Made by a program: the position numbers and the translations under genes. A DNA stretch of 44,163 nt from an uncultured Gammaproteobacteria bacterium (GTDB lineage Bacteria > Pseudomonadota > Gammaproteobacteria > Pseudomonadales > Ketobacteraceae), in assembly GCA_913063125.1 (NCBI GenBank), contig CAJXZM010000031.1, positions 1 through 44,163 of the forward strand. The letters run 5' to 3'. This document shows positions 17,056 through 27,400 of this stretch, in pieces. Every line of letters starts with the position of its first letter. Position 1 is the stretch's first letter. The notes beneath the pieces are model-generated. The model was not told where the DNA came from, made no database searches, and was given only the letters and a program-made list of their open reading frames with translations.

Positions 17056-19428
17056 GTGCCACTCAATAGTTTTATAAGATTATCAGCTCTTGCCACGATA
17101 ATAATATGGACTTATCTAAGCCCCGCATATGCATCAGGTTTAAATTCTGGAGAAATAAACACGGTCTACCTCTCAGATGACACCGATACAATTGAACTAC
17201 TACCTTATTCATTGTCGTCCATTGCAAACAAAGAGCTATCTGTTAACGAAATTCATAAAACCACATCATGGAACCCAATAAATACCGATACTATAAATTT
17301 TGGAATCAGCTCCTCCGCACTTTGGATAACAACACTCATCAACAGTAAGAACGTCCAAAATCAACAACAATTCTATTTGAGGTTCAGCAACCCTGAATTA
17401 AGTGATATCAGAGTCTACCAGGGGAAAAAATTAATTTCCGAACTAGGTCAGCATCAATACTTTTATAAAAGAGATATCCCTCTACCAGAATTTGTTGTAC
17501 CCATCACATTCATTAAAAACAGTATTACAACGTTCACCATTCGTATAACCTCATCAGGATCATTACGAACAGGTGTCGCCCTCCACTCCGAAAACAACTT
17601 AATTACAATACAGAACAAACGGAGTTTGATAATTGGTGGATATTTTGGCCTTGCCTGTTCACTATTCCTTCTATTCTTTGGGTTTTATATTTTCTCAAAA
17701 GAAAAAATATATCTATGGGTAGCCGCCTCATTGGGATCACTCATCATTTTGCAATTAAACATTGATGGCTTCCTCTATCAATATTTCTATCAAGGACAAC
17801 CTCAATGGTTCTTTTCGTTTATTCTTATCCCCACTATCATTGCATACATCACAACATTCCTAGTCGCCATTGATTTTTTCTACCTTAAAGAAAAAAACAA
17901 ACCCATGTTTACGCTACTAATATCCCACGTATACGTAGGAATAGTACTTATAATATCCTGGACAATACTTAGCAACACCATCATCCTGTACTTTACTATC
18001 CCTTATATATTTACCGGTGGAATCTCTTGTATTTTTGTTTGCCTCACTAATGCAGAAAAAAATAATAGCAGCGCCATCTATTATGTTTCTGCAATGACAT
18101 TGGCATCAATCGGATCCGTATGTTATGTAAGTCTCTACATAGGATTAATTCCGTCAACACCATTTTTTGAATCTATTTTTAAGACAACATCGACCATTGA
18201 AATCACATTAATCAGTATTTCCCTATTCAAACGCTACCAAGAATCCAAATTAAAGCTAAAACGTGAAAAAGAAAAAATCCTTAGATCGCTAGTTCGAGCC
18301 AATAAAATTAAAGACGAATTTCTATCGGTAGTATCTCACGAACTTAGAACCCCAATGAATGGCGTAGAAGGCGCACTTGATTTAGTAAAAGACTATAAAT
18401 TGCCAGATCACGTATCAAAATACATAGCAATGGCTCGGCATTCATCTGAAGACATGGTAACTATGATAAACAACATCCTTGATTATACCGAGCTTAATGA
18501 AGAGATCGACCCTAGCATTGGTAAGTTCAATTTAGTCGATGACATAGACAATTTAGTTAACTCAATGAAGTCACGTTTTTTACAGCAAAAAACCCAAATA
18601 AGTTTTATGGCAGCGCAGAATGTTGCCGGCATATATCAAGGTGATTCAAAATTACTTTTTAAAGCGTTGAGACATATCTTAAGCAATGCAATGAAATTCA
18701 CACCCCAAGGAAGCATCAACATATCACTTCGTGCAATCCCAGATCAAAACAATGACACTACCGACGTAATTGAAATCATAATAGCGGATACAGGTAAAGG
18801 TATTGACCAGTCTAATTTAGATGTCATGTTTGAAGGATTTAGTCAACAAGACGCATCCATGGTTAGACAATTCCAGGGGTTAGGGTTAGGGCTACCGATA
18901 ACAAAAGCATTCACAAAAATACTAGGGGGCGACATACACATAGATACAGTGGCAGGCAAAGGAACAATAGTAACCCTAACCCTTCCACTAGCGGTTGTAC
19001 AAAGAGAGCGCGTACAAAAGCCTGTAAACATGCGCAAGTGCGAAGGCCTAGAAATGCTTGTGGTGGAAGATAATATTGTTAATCAAAAAATTCTTGTTGC
19101 TATACTAAAAAAACTGGGTCACAGCACAGTTACTGCAGATAACGGATCTATTGCCGTTGAACTTGCAAAAAACAAGAAATTTGACTTTGTCTGGATGGAC
19201 TGTCAGATGCCTGTTATGGACGGATTGGACGCCACTCGATTAATCCGCGGAGTCTCATCCTATCAAGACACACCAATCGTTGCAGTTACCGCCAATGCAT
19301 TCGCTCAAGATGAGAAAAATTGCATTGCGGCTGGAATGTCAGACTTTTTGGCTAAACCGGTGAACCGAAATGCCATTGAGCGAATTGTTGAAAAATGGGA
19401 TCCGTCTCAGCAAGTCGTAAGCATTTAA
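17056..19428 (+). CDS. Hybrid sensor histidine kinase with 7TMR-DISM sensor and receiver domain
   Basis: Domains in order: signal peptide; periplasmic beta domain of the 7TMR-DISMED2 type (about 35-180, SSSALWITTLIN); seven membrane helices (about 195-395); HisKA with H428 in SVVSHELRTPMNG; HATPase with N box (LSNAMKFT), ADTGKGID and GLGLGLPI; and a C-terminal receiver with D715 (WMDCQMPVMDG). The GTG at 17056 has GGAAG nine bases upstream and gives a clean signal peptide (SFIRLSALATIIIWTYL ending AYA). The frame is open back to a GTG at 16981 that overlaps the previous gene by 29 bases but has no ribosome-binding site and would bury the signal. It probably passes phosphate to a response regulator encoded elsewhere. 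The 7TMR-DISM family often senses carbohydrates or other small ligands. Confidence 0.92.
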   Translation: MPLNSFIRLSALATIIIWTYLSPAYASGLNSGEINTVYLSDDTDTIELLPYSLSSIANKELSVNEIHKTTSWNPINTDTINFGISSSALWITTLINSKNVQNQQQFYLRFSNPELSDIRVYQGKKLISELGQHQYFYKRDIPLPEFVVPITFIKNSITTFTIRITSSGSLRTGVALHSENNLITIQNKRSLIIGGYFGLACSLFLLFFGFYIFSKEKIYLWVAASLGSLIILQLNIDGFLYQYFYQGQPQWFFSFILIPTIIAYITTFLVAIDFFYLKEKNKPMFTLLISHVYVGIVLIISWTILSNTIILYFTIPYIFTGGISCIFVCLTNAEKNNSSAIYYVSAMTLASIGSVCYVSLYIGLIPSTPFFESIFKTTSTIEITLISISLFKRYQESKLKLKREKEKILRSLVRANKIKDEFLSVVSHELRTPMNGVEGALDLVKDYKLPDHVSKYIAMARHSSEDMVTMINNILDYTELNEEIDPSIGKFNLVDDIDNLVNSMKSRFLQQKTQISFMAAQNVAGIYQGDSKLLFKALRHILSNAMKFTPQGSINISLRAIPDQNNDTTDVIEIIIADTGKGIDQSNLDVMFEGFSQQDASMVRQFQGLGLGLPITKAFTKILGGDIHIDTVAGKGTIVTLTLPLAVVQRERVQKPVNMRKCEGLEMLVVEDNIVNQKILVAILKKLGHSTVTADNGSIAVELAKNKKFDFVWMDCQMPVMDGLDATRLIRGVSSYQDTPIVAVTANAFAQDEKNCIAAGMSDFLAKPVNRNAIERIVEKWDPSQQVVSI

Positions 19429-19500
19429 GCACTTCATTCTCAAAAAAATGATTACGAATAAGCTGCTGAATATTCCCCCAGATTCCGCTATTCTTTCCAA

Positions 19501-20247
19501 ATGACAACCAATGATACAAAGCAACCAGCTTCAAAAAAAGTAATCGTTATCGCCGTAACGGGTACTCCCCCACCAAAAGCACTTAAAATCTATGGTGATT
19601 TTGGTCAATGGATACCCTCAGAACACGACAATCAAGCGTCTAGCAATTTTTGTGTGGTTGATACGACTCAAACGTCTAGTTTCCCTGAGCCCAAACATGT
19701 TGCGGGTGTCATTATTACTGGGTCACCAGCGATGGTAACCGCCCGAGAACCCTGGAGCCTTCAAGTAGAAACATGGATCACCCACCTTACCGACCAACAC
19801 ATCCCCATTCTAGGCATCTGTTACGGTCATCAACTACTTGCTCAAGCGTTGGGCGGAAAAGTTGATTTTCATCCTTTGGGCAGAGAGATTGGTACGGTAC
19901 CCATTGAACTTACAGAGCACAGTCGTCACGACCCACTATTTTCACAAAGCCCATCTCAATTCTATGCCAACGTAACGCATGCCCAAAGTGTCGTTGAACT
20001 ACCTCCAAACAGTGTTTTAATAGGAAAGAACGATTACGAACCCATCCAAGCTTTCCGTTTCAAAGACAATGTCTGGGGAGTTCAATTTCATCCGGAGTTT
20101 ACCGCAGATATCATGCGCTTTTACATATTCGAACGATTCGATTCATTAGAGGAGCAAGGGTTAGACATCAAGGTATTATTTGATAATATTCAAACAACAC
20201 CTGATTCAAGAGCGGTACTCGATAATTTTATAACGCTATGTTTATAG
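19501..20247 (+). CDS. Class I glutamine amidotransferase (GMP synthase-like)
   Basis: This 248-residue protein is a stand-alone amidotransferase domain with the full triad: C107 in GICYGHQLLA, H197 and E199 in GVQFHPEF. The oxyanion region ITGSPAMVTAREPW and the LGREIGTVPIELT segment match the GMP-synthase-like subgroup that acts without a fused synthetase. These proteins hydrolyse glutamine or gamma-glutamyl compounds. The true substrate is unknown. No Shine-Dalgarno site precedes the ATG and no other start exists before the upstream in-frame stop at 19459-19461. It follows the kinase by 72 bases on the same strand, with no terminator seen between them. Confidence 0.9.
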   Translation: MTTNDTKQPASKKVIVIAVTGTPPPKALKIYGDFGQWIPSEHDNQASSNFCVVDTTQTSSFPEPKHVAGVIITGSPAMVTAREPWSLQVETWITHLTDQHIPILGICYGHQLLAQALGGKVDFHPLGREIGTVPIELTEHSRHDPLFSQSPSQFYANVTHAQSVVELPPNSVLIGKNDYEPIQAFRFKDNVWGVQFHPEFTADIMRFYIFERFDSLEEQGLDIKVLFDNIQTTPDSRAVLDNFITLCL

Positions 20248-20504
20248 ATTCGACTGAATACGTCACATATGATGCGAAGCGTTTGCATCTAAATGATACG
20301 CTTCATTGGGATGTAACGACTCCTGAACTGGGTGATATTCATCCATCGCTATAAATAAAAACACCTTCCAATAAACGTAAATAACCATTTTATATTTTTT
20401 ACCATGACATTACCTATAGATGTTAAAACCAAAATGGTTTAGATTGCTCAGACCGTATTTTTTGTTGTTTCGGTTGGCATTAATAAACTATTTTGGGGGC
20501 CATC

Positions 20505-21323
20505 ATGGGCAGACTTCCATCCCACTCGACCGTACAAATACCTAACAGCACGGACGATGTTTTTCAGCTTGATTTTTCACCAAGTAAATTACAACAACGC
20601 ATTCAACAACTGTTGGTTCCTGCTAATCATAATATTGGCCCAGTAATTTGGGAGGATAGCGAATCAGACGTTATTGTTCATATTGATACCCTACGCTTTG
20701 CCATCAAACCTGGCTTGGCTCTTTTTGAGATTCACTTGGAAGCTGACGATATCGGGCTAGTCCCAATGATTGTTCCATTTACCATTGGACGTAATGTTAC
20801 ATCCGCTTCATTAACTGTCAGCACAGAACATTTGCCTCGTGGCGAACAATTAATGACCCACCGCTGGGGAGAAATTGTTCAAGAGCATTTGTGGTATGCA
20901 TTATTAGAGGCCGGTGAGCAGCTTAAAAACGATCAATTAAAAAACATCCGAGACAAAAATCAAGCAGCACAAATCAGCGGTATTCAAATCAGCGGTATAT
21001 ACAGCAATGGTAAATCAATTTCTTATCTTTACTCAGAGCCCGTCTCCGTAGAAGAAATCAAAGTGTATGCTAAGGCTATAGATGATGGTCTAATTCCGCC
21101 AAAAGATGACAATGAAATATTATCTCCTGTTCACCTAGATTGTTCATCAGATCAGGGTCCCCCCGACGACGAAACTTGCGAGTCAGAACCCCCAGCGCCT
21201 CAATTACCAATACTGATTCAACTTTGGCGAGAATGGCTCGCATTAATTCGTCAGACGTTACGTTTTGCAAAAAAACTAGCCTGGGTTGCTGTTCAAATAA
21301 GTAAGAAGCTCAAAAAGAAGTAA
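20505..21323 (+). CDS. Unrecognised 272-residue protein with cationic amphipathic tail, first of a five-gene set
   Basis: No family is recognised. The ATG at 20505 is preferred over an upstream in-frame TTG at 20493 because a GGGGG run precedes it at a suitable distance. The N-terminal 150 residues look like a mixed beta domain (SDVIVHIDTLRFAIKPGLAL). A helical segment follows (WGEIVQEHLWYALLEAGEQL), then an acidic, proline-rich linker with two cysteines (DDETCESEPPAP). The last 35 residues form a Trp/Leu/Lys/Arg-rich helix ending KKLKKK, which could bind membrane or nucleic acid. There is no signal peptide. It lies 135 bases before the giant gene on the same strand with no terminator in between, so it probably belongs to the same set. 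The 257 bases upstream hold no gene, only small dyads. Confidence 0.75.
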   Translation: MGRLPSHSTVQIPNSTDDVFQLDFSPSKLQQRIQQLLVPANHNIGPVIWEDSESDVIVHIDTLRFAIKPGLALFEIHLEADDIGLVPMIVPFTIGRNVTSASLTVSTEHLPRGEQLMTHRWGEIVQEHLWYALLEAGEQLKNDQLKNIRDKNQAAQISGIQISGIYSNGKSISYLYSEPVSVEEIKVYAKAIDDGLIPPKDDNEILSPVHLDCSSDQGPPDDETCESEPPAPQLPILIQLWREWLALIRQTLRFAKKLAWVAVQISKKLKKK

Positions 21324-21458
21324 TCTTCACATTTGATGCTCTTACTTAATATGCCTTATTGAACACGCACATTGCTCGCATAAAAACCAAGTACTTTCTA
21401 ACGGATTATTCAATAATAATTACGGCTATTTCCATCAAAGTCGAATAGGGAAAATATC

Positions 21459-24400
21459 ATGGGTGTTACTTTAGATCCCAACGTTGCAAAACTCGCAAAA
21501 CTCATTGGATTACTTGATAGCAATGGTCTAAACGATCAATGGTTACAAAGCCCTCTGGATGAGTTACGAAAATCCTTCCGAGAAAACCATACCCTATTAT
21601 TAGAATTGCTCGGCGATTTATTACAATCAACAGATGGTCAACTTCAAGGTATTCCAGGCCCCAATGTCGGTGACACCTGGTACCCTATTCCTGGCTTAGA
21701 TCCTCAAATCCTGTTTATCACAACACGAACCTATGACAAAGCGGGTGATAATCACCTAGTTTTTGGCGTCGGTATTAACTGGGCCTACCAAGAGAATGGC
21801 AATGGCAACGGACTAAATGCCAATATCTGGGCAAAAATCCCGCTCCTTGATGTCAACACCAATTCAGACGCAGGCGATATAGAATTTGCTTTTGGCGCAG
21901 ATGACTCACCTGTTCAACTCGCCTTCGATATCACTCACTCTGAGGGCTTTGGTGACAACCATATTAACTTTAAAGGTATAAAGCTATCTTCTGAAGTCTA
22001 CCTAGATCAAGATCCACAACTTTCCATCCAAGTACAACAGCTATCTATCGGCGAAAAAGCTCCTGCAGATATTGATCTCACACAATTGGTTGATATTGAA
22101 AACATCGATGCAAACCAATGGTTTGATCTTATATTTTCTCTGCTAACAACAAAACTTCGTGGCATATCACCTGAAGTGAACCGGTTTCTGGATCACCTAT
22201 TCCCTATTCTAGGACTTAGCGGAACAGGGCCTCTGATTAATTGGTTCCAGATACCGGATCTAGGCCTTGATGTCATCAAACGGTGGGCCTTGCAGCTTTT
22301 ACAAAATGACTATGATTTATCCGATTGGCTGACACATTGGTATGACCTTCTTGGAGAAGCAGATCCTGCCGTCGTCCAAGGGTCAGGTACACGTATCGAT
22401 CCCAAACGTGTCGCGTTCCCCCTAGGCAACCTAACGTTATGGGTCACCCTTGCGTACACGCAAAATAGCCAAGGCCATATCCAACTGTACCCTGGTATTA
22501 TCGTAGGCACTGCAGATGCTGCCTTTGGCGTCTCCGAAGTAAAGCTCAACCTACAAAGCCGACTGGAACTATGTTGCATTACGCTAAACGGCCCTGATAG
22601 ATTTGAGCCGTTGCCAACCTTTGATATTTGCGTACGTTTATATAACAACTCTGGTGAGTTGGTTGATGTTGACTTTTCTGGTGCAGGAGGAGAATTTGAT
22701 TTCTTTGGACAGTTTTCTATCAAAGAGCTTCATGCCGGCATCGCACTTGATGACAACGGAAAAATTGCACCTAAATTTGAACTGATTGATGTTCGCTCCA
22801 AGCAAGGAAATTGGCCAACTCTCGATTTAACCGCTGGCCAAACTTTTATTGAAGGTTTAGAAGACATTGCAAATAGCGTCATTAGCGAACAAATTAATAA
22901 CCTGCTTGGCACAGGGACAATAAGCAATCATGCAGGCAAACATATCGCTGCATTGCTGGGTATTATTCCACCCACAAGTGATGACACACCAGCCAACTGG
23001 CCACCCGCACTGGTTATCAGTACGAATAGATTATCAGCATTTCTTGGTAATCCGCTGTCCGCAATTGCCTGTTATCACGCTGAATGTATCGAAACACAAC
23101 ATAACGGCGCTCCTCTTTGGCGCTTTTTGTTGGAAGACCTGCAAGCCTTATTACGTCACAGTTCAATACCCAACCCTGTAATCACTGGCTCGGGCAGTGA
23201 AACAATACCATGGAAAGTGAGCTTATACAGCGGAGCCGAGGGAAACCTATTCCTCCAAGTATTTGCCGAAAATGACGTAGAGAGTTTACGCCCTCAACTT
23301 GATATTTGTTTACTGGTGCAACCTAGCAAAATAGACCTCTCTAGCAACGCCGAACTGCAATGCCAATTACTTGCCAACGTCATGCATTTGGATTTACCGA
23401 AACACAGCGAATGCCCAGGCACTGTGAATGCCACTTGGCTAGAAAGTATTACAGCTAATGTTCAGTTATTAGGAAAACCCACATTAGAAGCCTCAACCGG
23501 GCTTGGCTTAACCTTTAATGTTAATGGTGTTGATATAGGTTGCGCCTGGTCATCAAATAGCGACTTTTCTTGGTCCGTAGATATTGATACCTTTGAGGCT
23601 TCTTGGGACCAAGGAGTAGGTCAAACTATCTCCCTGCCCGGTCTTCAGTTTGGTGCGGGATTAGACCTACAATGGAATATCAATACTCTGGCAGCAGATC
23701 TCGGCATTAATATTGATGACTTCGCATTATTAATACGACTTTGTTTAGGCTCCTGGCTAGCAGAACGTGGCGGCTCTTTCGGCTTTGGTTTTGCTGCATT
23801 ATTTGGGTTGTTCCCCAACAACGATTTCCAATGGCCTGAGTTACCTGACTTTCCAGGACTAGACTTACCGGATTGGAACAGCTCTGACACCAACAGTGGC
23901 AACAAAGCCTTCCCTTTCTCATTCCCCAGTGACTGGCCTCAGTTTAGCGTTCCTGATTGGCCTGCATTTTTCAACGATCCGTGGCCAGAGATAGCAGCCT
24001 ATTTCAAGTTGCTCTTTAGTAAACCGCAATGGACGTTAACCACCTTTAATTTTCTAGGTGGTATGTTATTTGGTAGATTCCCTGATTTATCACTTCCTGA
24101 CTGGGGCTGGGGAAATGAATCCGGTGACGGTATAAAGCTGCCTTCTTTTGATGATTTACCCTTTTCTGTCTGCGGTGATGGGACCTATGAAAACCCTTGG
24201 GCATTAAAGCTAAATATCACCAATGATAAACCCGTCGAGCTATTATGTTGGTTAGACCCCGATGGTCCACCGAGCGGTGATTGGAGCAATGTGGTTATCA
24301 ACCTGCTCCCCAATCAATGGCAAGACATCGACGCCCTAATTGCGGACGCTGACTTTGGGAATTCCCAAATAGGTGTACTGCTACACTATTTGCGAGACCT

Positions 24401-27400
24401 TAACCCTCACGTAGCACAGGTACTGGCGGGCATTTCTGTTAATGTCGACATAGAACATGAGATAGATGACTTTCTCAGCAACGCGCTTAACACCTTAGAA
24501 GCAAGGCTCAACCTCAGCGATGGCATCGCACCGTTCACCAGTCAATTGGCACCGGAAGCGCTAGAAAATTGGACACAAGCGTTTGCCTTAGACGCGCTAC
24601 CCGAAGTTAGTCACGATCAACAACTGAGTCATGAAGTTGTATTAACTACCATTGAAAATCAAATTAACACCCTCTCCGGAACTGACGACCTACCCATTTT
24701 ATTATTAGGCTCATCCTGGGAATCAGAAGCGCAATGGTCAACGCTATTAGCTCGATTCTCAGGTATTCAAAGCGCTCACATAAATTTACGGGAAGCCGGT
24801 GTGGACCCCGAACAGATTAGCGTCAGTCAAACTGGCTCAGTTTTCACACGCGCCTATGTTGGTGATATTGCCGTATTTAACACGGCTCCTAGTCTTGACG
24901 ATGTTGAGCGTATTATTCCTATCGCCAACTCAGATACAACGGTGCTAAGCCAGGCCCAACAAGTAGTACGTATCGTTGAACATATTCACAGTACACATAA
25001 TAAAAAAGTTATTATTGTTGCCCATTCCCACACAGGACTGGCCGCAGTAGCCGCGGCACAGCGGGAAAACGACCTCGATGAAAGTCATCAAAAAATCGCG
25101 GGGCTTGTTACCATTGGCACACCGTTAATTAGCACGCCCCTGATATGGGCTCCCGAAGAACTCGCCATCGTTGACAACCCGCTGGCTGACCTACCTGTTG
25201 ATTTTGATATTAAACACGGTATAGAAGAAGCTATTGCGTTCTTATCTCGACTTGATACCAATAATATCGGGCTTAATGAACTCGATCTAACCGGTATCGA
25301 TGCAACAGGCCAGCTACAAAATGCTCTCAGCTTCCTTCAACGCGCTATCAGTAATGGGCTTTCCGACAACAATAGCAACACATTCCCTACTCATGCATTT
25401 GATGGTATTGACGAGTTAACAATATCCATCCCCTCACTATCTATCGCAACTCGATTACCATCAATCAATCTCACCAACCTCATTCTCAATTGGCTTAAAA
25501 ACCAAATAAGCAACTTGGCAACACCGGATGAAAGTTACACTGCACCAACACACATCGGATTTGGTATTCGTACCGCATCCGATAACAAAGAAAATGGGTT
25601 TATCCTAAAACAACAATCACGTTTTGATATTTTCCGTACCGCACTAACCGACGCTACCACCAACACCAGTCAATACGTTACTCTTCCCCGTTTAAGTACC
25701 CGTTTACAGCTACTAAAAGAAAACGGTTGGCTAGTGGGTGATATCGCCAGTAACCCTCGAGTCCGCTGGGCTGAGTTTTCACTCATCATCGACCCCACAA
25801 GCACTCGCCCAAACGCCGTCCTCCATGACGCATTCCTTGACGGCGTTGCACTGCTTCGAACGGAATTACAGCAGGTGTTTGTTGATGTTCCAGGAGATAC
25901 CTTTGATTTACAGGCAACACTACAACGATTACTTGATGCCATCATTCAAGAGATTTCACTACCAGAACTTAACCTAGAGCGTATTACTTGCATTCTCGAC
26001 CTCTTGGTTCATTTTGACTTAGTCACAAAGACTAGCTCAATACAAGGAGACCAATACGGGTTTAACCTAGACGGTTGGCAAGCATTGCTCAATGATGCTG
26101 AGAATTATTTACGTAATCAACTAGCGCTTATTGTTAAAGATACAAACCGCCGAACCGCCCTAATAACGACATTACACGATTGTTTCGGGCTTAACCTTGA
26201 CGTATTCCCCCTTGGATTGACGACCCTCTTGGGTGTGGATACGTCCATTAGTATCGAACCGAATCAACTGTGTGCATTACAAGAACTATTGGCGGCAATG
26301 GATCTTTTGCTACCCAGTAGTACTAACTACGACTTTAATTTTCCAGCATGGATTGATTTGTTTACCAATCCAGAAGCCTACCTAAAAACGCTATTCGATG
26401 ACCTGTTAACCGACACCACATCAATCAATCAATTGATGCTGTCCATTAACAACAAGTTATCATTGGACAATATTACACTACCCAATATAACCATCGAATT
26501 ATCACCTCTGTTCAATATCCAGTTATCTGCCAATGGCATTTATCGTTTTTGCTACACGCTACCAAGCGCCGCACTGAATGGACAATTACAGGGGCAATGT
26601 TGTGTCATCATTGATTTACCACAACAACAAATTCGGGCAGAGGCCACTGTGGGGCCAACCGCCTTCGATCTGGCTGTCAAACTTGATGCCTGCTGCAAAT
26701 TGGGCGTCGACTTAGAACTCGATTTTAGCTATGACATATCACTCGCTTTTGGAACACAACTTCCCAACGCCTTGCCCTACGGATATGACGACCTCACAGT
26801 ATTATCCGTTGCCTCAGGTGTAGCAGTTCCCCTACCTGATGTCTCAGGCCGCATGGGCGAACTTCTACCGCGTTTTTTGTTAAACTCAACACTTTCGACA
26901 TTACTAGAGTCCTTTGCTTTCACTAACAACGACCTTGCAAAGTTCTTTGTTTGCTTGGGCCTCGGTTACCAACGCCACCCATCAGGTCCAATCCGTTTAC
27001 GCCCCATTGATGGCTTAATTCAATCCCCTCATAGCTGGTTGTTATCACAACACGTTCTGGGAACCAACATAGAAAACCAGTGTTTTGATGGAGAAAAAGC
27101 CTGTCAATTACTACAGCATTTAGCCAATGCATTCAACATTAGTGATGCCAGCAACAATATCCAATTACCCTACGGGCTGTCACTTGCATGCTCTGGTTCA
27201 TCTGGATTTTTACTCACACTATCCAGTGTCTCACCTATTGCCATATCAGCAAATGACACTCTCGACCTTAGCCTTGCGTTAACCGTTGGCCATCAATGCC
27301 AAGTCGGGGTGTCCGGTAACATCGCTCTGTTATTTGCATTACCCGACCCCGTTGACGGCATTGATTTATGGGACAGCCTTGGTTTTAATCTAGGCTTTAT

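Noticed and set aside
18876-18893. Telomere-like GGGTTAGGGTTAGGG run on the + strand
   Set aside because: It encodes the GLGLGLPI box of the kinase ATPase domain in frame, so codon use explains it.
20276-20304. GAAGCGT / ACGCTTC stem after the amidotransferase gene
   Set aside because: Only 7 bases, a 15-base loop and no T run; too weak to call a terminator.
20426-20440. AAACCA-AAA-TGGTTT dyad upstream of the megaprotein set
   Set aside because: Short and AT-rich; such dyads are expected by chance in this composition. Kept only as a place to look for an operator.
21359-21386. TTGAAC-16-TAAAAA, a possible promoter just before the giant gene
   Set aside because: Weak -10 match and the preceding gene reads through without a terminator; not strong enough to list.
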